From an uncultured Bacteroides sp. (lineage in GTDB: Bacteria; Bacteroidota; Bacteroidia; Bacteroidales; Bacteroidaceae), in the NCBI GenBank assembly GCA_900546355.1, contig URCM01000081.1, forward strand, positions 1 through 14,071: DNA of 14,071 nt, given 5' to 3'. Both the position numbers and the translations under genes were made by a program. Shown piece after piece: positions 13,087 through 14,071 of the stretch (position 1 is its first letter; each line of letters starts with the position of its first letter). The notes below the pieces were generated by a model. That model searched no databases. It saw only the letters and a program-made list of their open reading frames with translations, and was not told the origin of the DNA.

Positions 13087-14071
13087 ATGGGAAAGCAAGA
13101 TATTATTATATTAGGTATAGAGTCTTCGTGCGACGATACGTCGGCGGCTGTCATCCGCAATGGGGTGTTGCTGTCGAGCGTGATAGCCAGCCAGGCCGTG
13201 CACGAGGCGTATGGGGGTGTGGTGCCAGAATTGGCCTCGCGTGCCCATCAACAAAACATCGTGCCGGTAGTGCATGAGGCGTTAAAGCGTGCAGGTGTGG
13301 CAAGAGAACAGTTAAGCGCTGTTGCTTTTACGCGCGGACCGGGGCTGATGGGGTCGTTGCTGGTGGGCGTATCTTTTGCGAAAGGCTTGGCTTTGTCGTT
13401 AGGTATTCCTTTGATTGATGTCAACCACCTGCAGGGACATGTGCTGGCACATTTCATCAGGGAACCAAAGGAAGAGTCCGCTCAGCCTGAGTTTCCGTTT
13501 ATTTGTTTATTAGTGTCGGGAGGCAATTCGCAGATCATCCGTGTGAATGCCTACAATGATATGCAAGTGCTGGGGCAGACCATCGACGACGCGGCGGGCG
13601 AGGCTATCGATAAATGCTCGAAAGTGATGGGCTTGGGCTATCCGGGCGGACCGATTATCGACAAGTTGGCTCGTCAGGGCAATCCGGAAGCGTTTACATT
13701 CAGCAAGCCCCACATAGGTGGCTATGATTATAGCTTCAGCGGGCTGAAGACTTCGTTTCTGTATTCGTTGCGCGACTGGCTGAAAGACGATCCTGACTTC
13801 ATTGAACATCATAAAAACGACCTTGCCGCTTCGTTGGAAAAGACCATCGTGGATATCCTGATGGACAAGTTGCGCCGGGTGGTGAAGGATACAGGTATCC
13901 GCGAAGTGGCGGTGGCCGGAGGCGTATCCGCCAATAACGGCTTGCGTAATGCGTTCCGTGAGCATGCGGCGCGCTACGGATGGAAAATCTACATTCCCAA
14001 GTTCGGCTATACTACGGACAACGCGGCGATGATCGCCATTACGGGCTATTATAAGTATTTGGATAAGGATT
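13087..14071 (+). CDS. tsaD: tRNA N6-adenosine threonylcarbamoyltransferase TsaD (3' end beyond window)
   Basis: TsaD (Gcp/YgjD) transfers the threonylcarbamoyl group from TC-AMP to A37 of ANN-decoding tRNAs, working with TsaB and TsaE. The frame is open from ATG 13087 to the window end: 328 codons visible of a family length near 337, so only a few C-terminal residues are missing. Motifs include the N-terminal ASKHA phosphate loop GIESSCDDTSAA (10-21), the metal ligands H114 and H118 (NHLQGH) and D311 (TTDNAA), LLVSGG (141-146), and the nucleotide-binding GGVSANNGLR (278-287). VSGGNS replaces the more widespread VSGGHT, a variant I associate with Bacteroidota. The nearby ATG at 13079 is out of frame. 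It lies 13 bp after map and is almost certainly co-transcribed with it. The pairing joins two functions linked to translation, but a direct link is not known. Confidence 0.95.
   Translation, partial: MGKQDIIILGIESSCDDTSAAVIRNGVLLSSVIASQAVHEAYGGVVPELASRAHQQNIVPVVHEALKRAGVAREQLSAVAFTRGPGLMGSLLVGVSFAKGLALSLGIPLIDVNHLQGHVLAHFIREPKEESAQPEFPFICLLVSGGNSQIIRVNAYNDMQVLGQTIDDAAGEAIDKCSKVMGLGYPGGPIIDKLARQGNPEAFTFSKPHIGGYDYSFSGLKTSFLYSLRDWLKDDPDFIEHHKNDLAASLEKTIVDILMDKLRRVVKDTGIREVAVAGGVSANNGLRNAFREHAARYGWKIYIPKFGYTTDNAAMIAITGYYKYLDKD

Noticed and set aside
13510..13965. Minus-strand open frame of 151 codons opposite tsaD
   Set aside because: It lies wholly within a conserved tsaD region, and its composition is that of an antisense shadow.

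Overview
The window reads as ordinary chromosome from a Bacteroidales bacterium, most likely a Bacteroides or Phocaeicola. The grounds are the moderate GC content, several exact copies of the Bacteroidota -7 promoter element (TAnnTTTG), weak Shine-Dalgarno sequences, a lipoprotein with an acidic stretch right after its cysteine, and proteins typical of the group (TsaD with VSGGNS in place of VSGGHT, a paired S41 protease and deaminase). The genus is inferred, not proven.

Layout. Positions 1-52 are the 5' part of a minus-strand tRNA-Tyr. On the same strand follow ribH (lumazine synthase, riboflavin pathway) and, upstream of it, a membrane-anchored TPR protein. Divergent from these is a plus-strand pair, recF and a DUF721/DciA-like gene, overlapping by 4 bp. 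From 9051 down to 2980 six minus-strand genes lie in a row and may form one operon: a Crp/Fnr-type regulator, an M3 oligopeptidase (dcp), a small lipoprotein, a deoxycytidylate deaminase, an S41 C-terminal processing protease, and 5-formyltetrahydrofolate cyclo-ligase. Divergent from the regulator are two plus-strand transport genes, a MarC-family membrane protein and an SLC13-type permease with two RCK_C domains. A 418-bp intergenic region follows, then map (type I methionine aminopeptidase, N-terminally extended) and tsaD (tRNA t6A synthesis), which runs off the window end.

Function. These are mostly housekeeping genes: cofactor synthesis (riboflavin, folate), nucleotide supply (dCMP deaminase), DNA repair and replication (recF, DciA-like), protein maturation and turnover (map, dcp, S41), tRNA and tRNA modification (tRNA-Tyr, tsaD), and ion or anion transport.

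I find no defence system, phage, integrase, CRISPR array or biosynthetic cluster. What the genes do not explain is all intergenic: three 15-bp palindromes on an exact 23-bp period (11856-11916), a ~95-nt imperfect hairpin ending 6 nt before the folate cyclo-ligase start codon (3535-3629), an 11-bp perfect stem before ribH (682-721), and paired inverted repeats over the promoter and leader of the Crp-type regulator (9059-9096). I regard these as repeat or regulatory elements and not as a new system.
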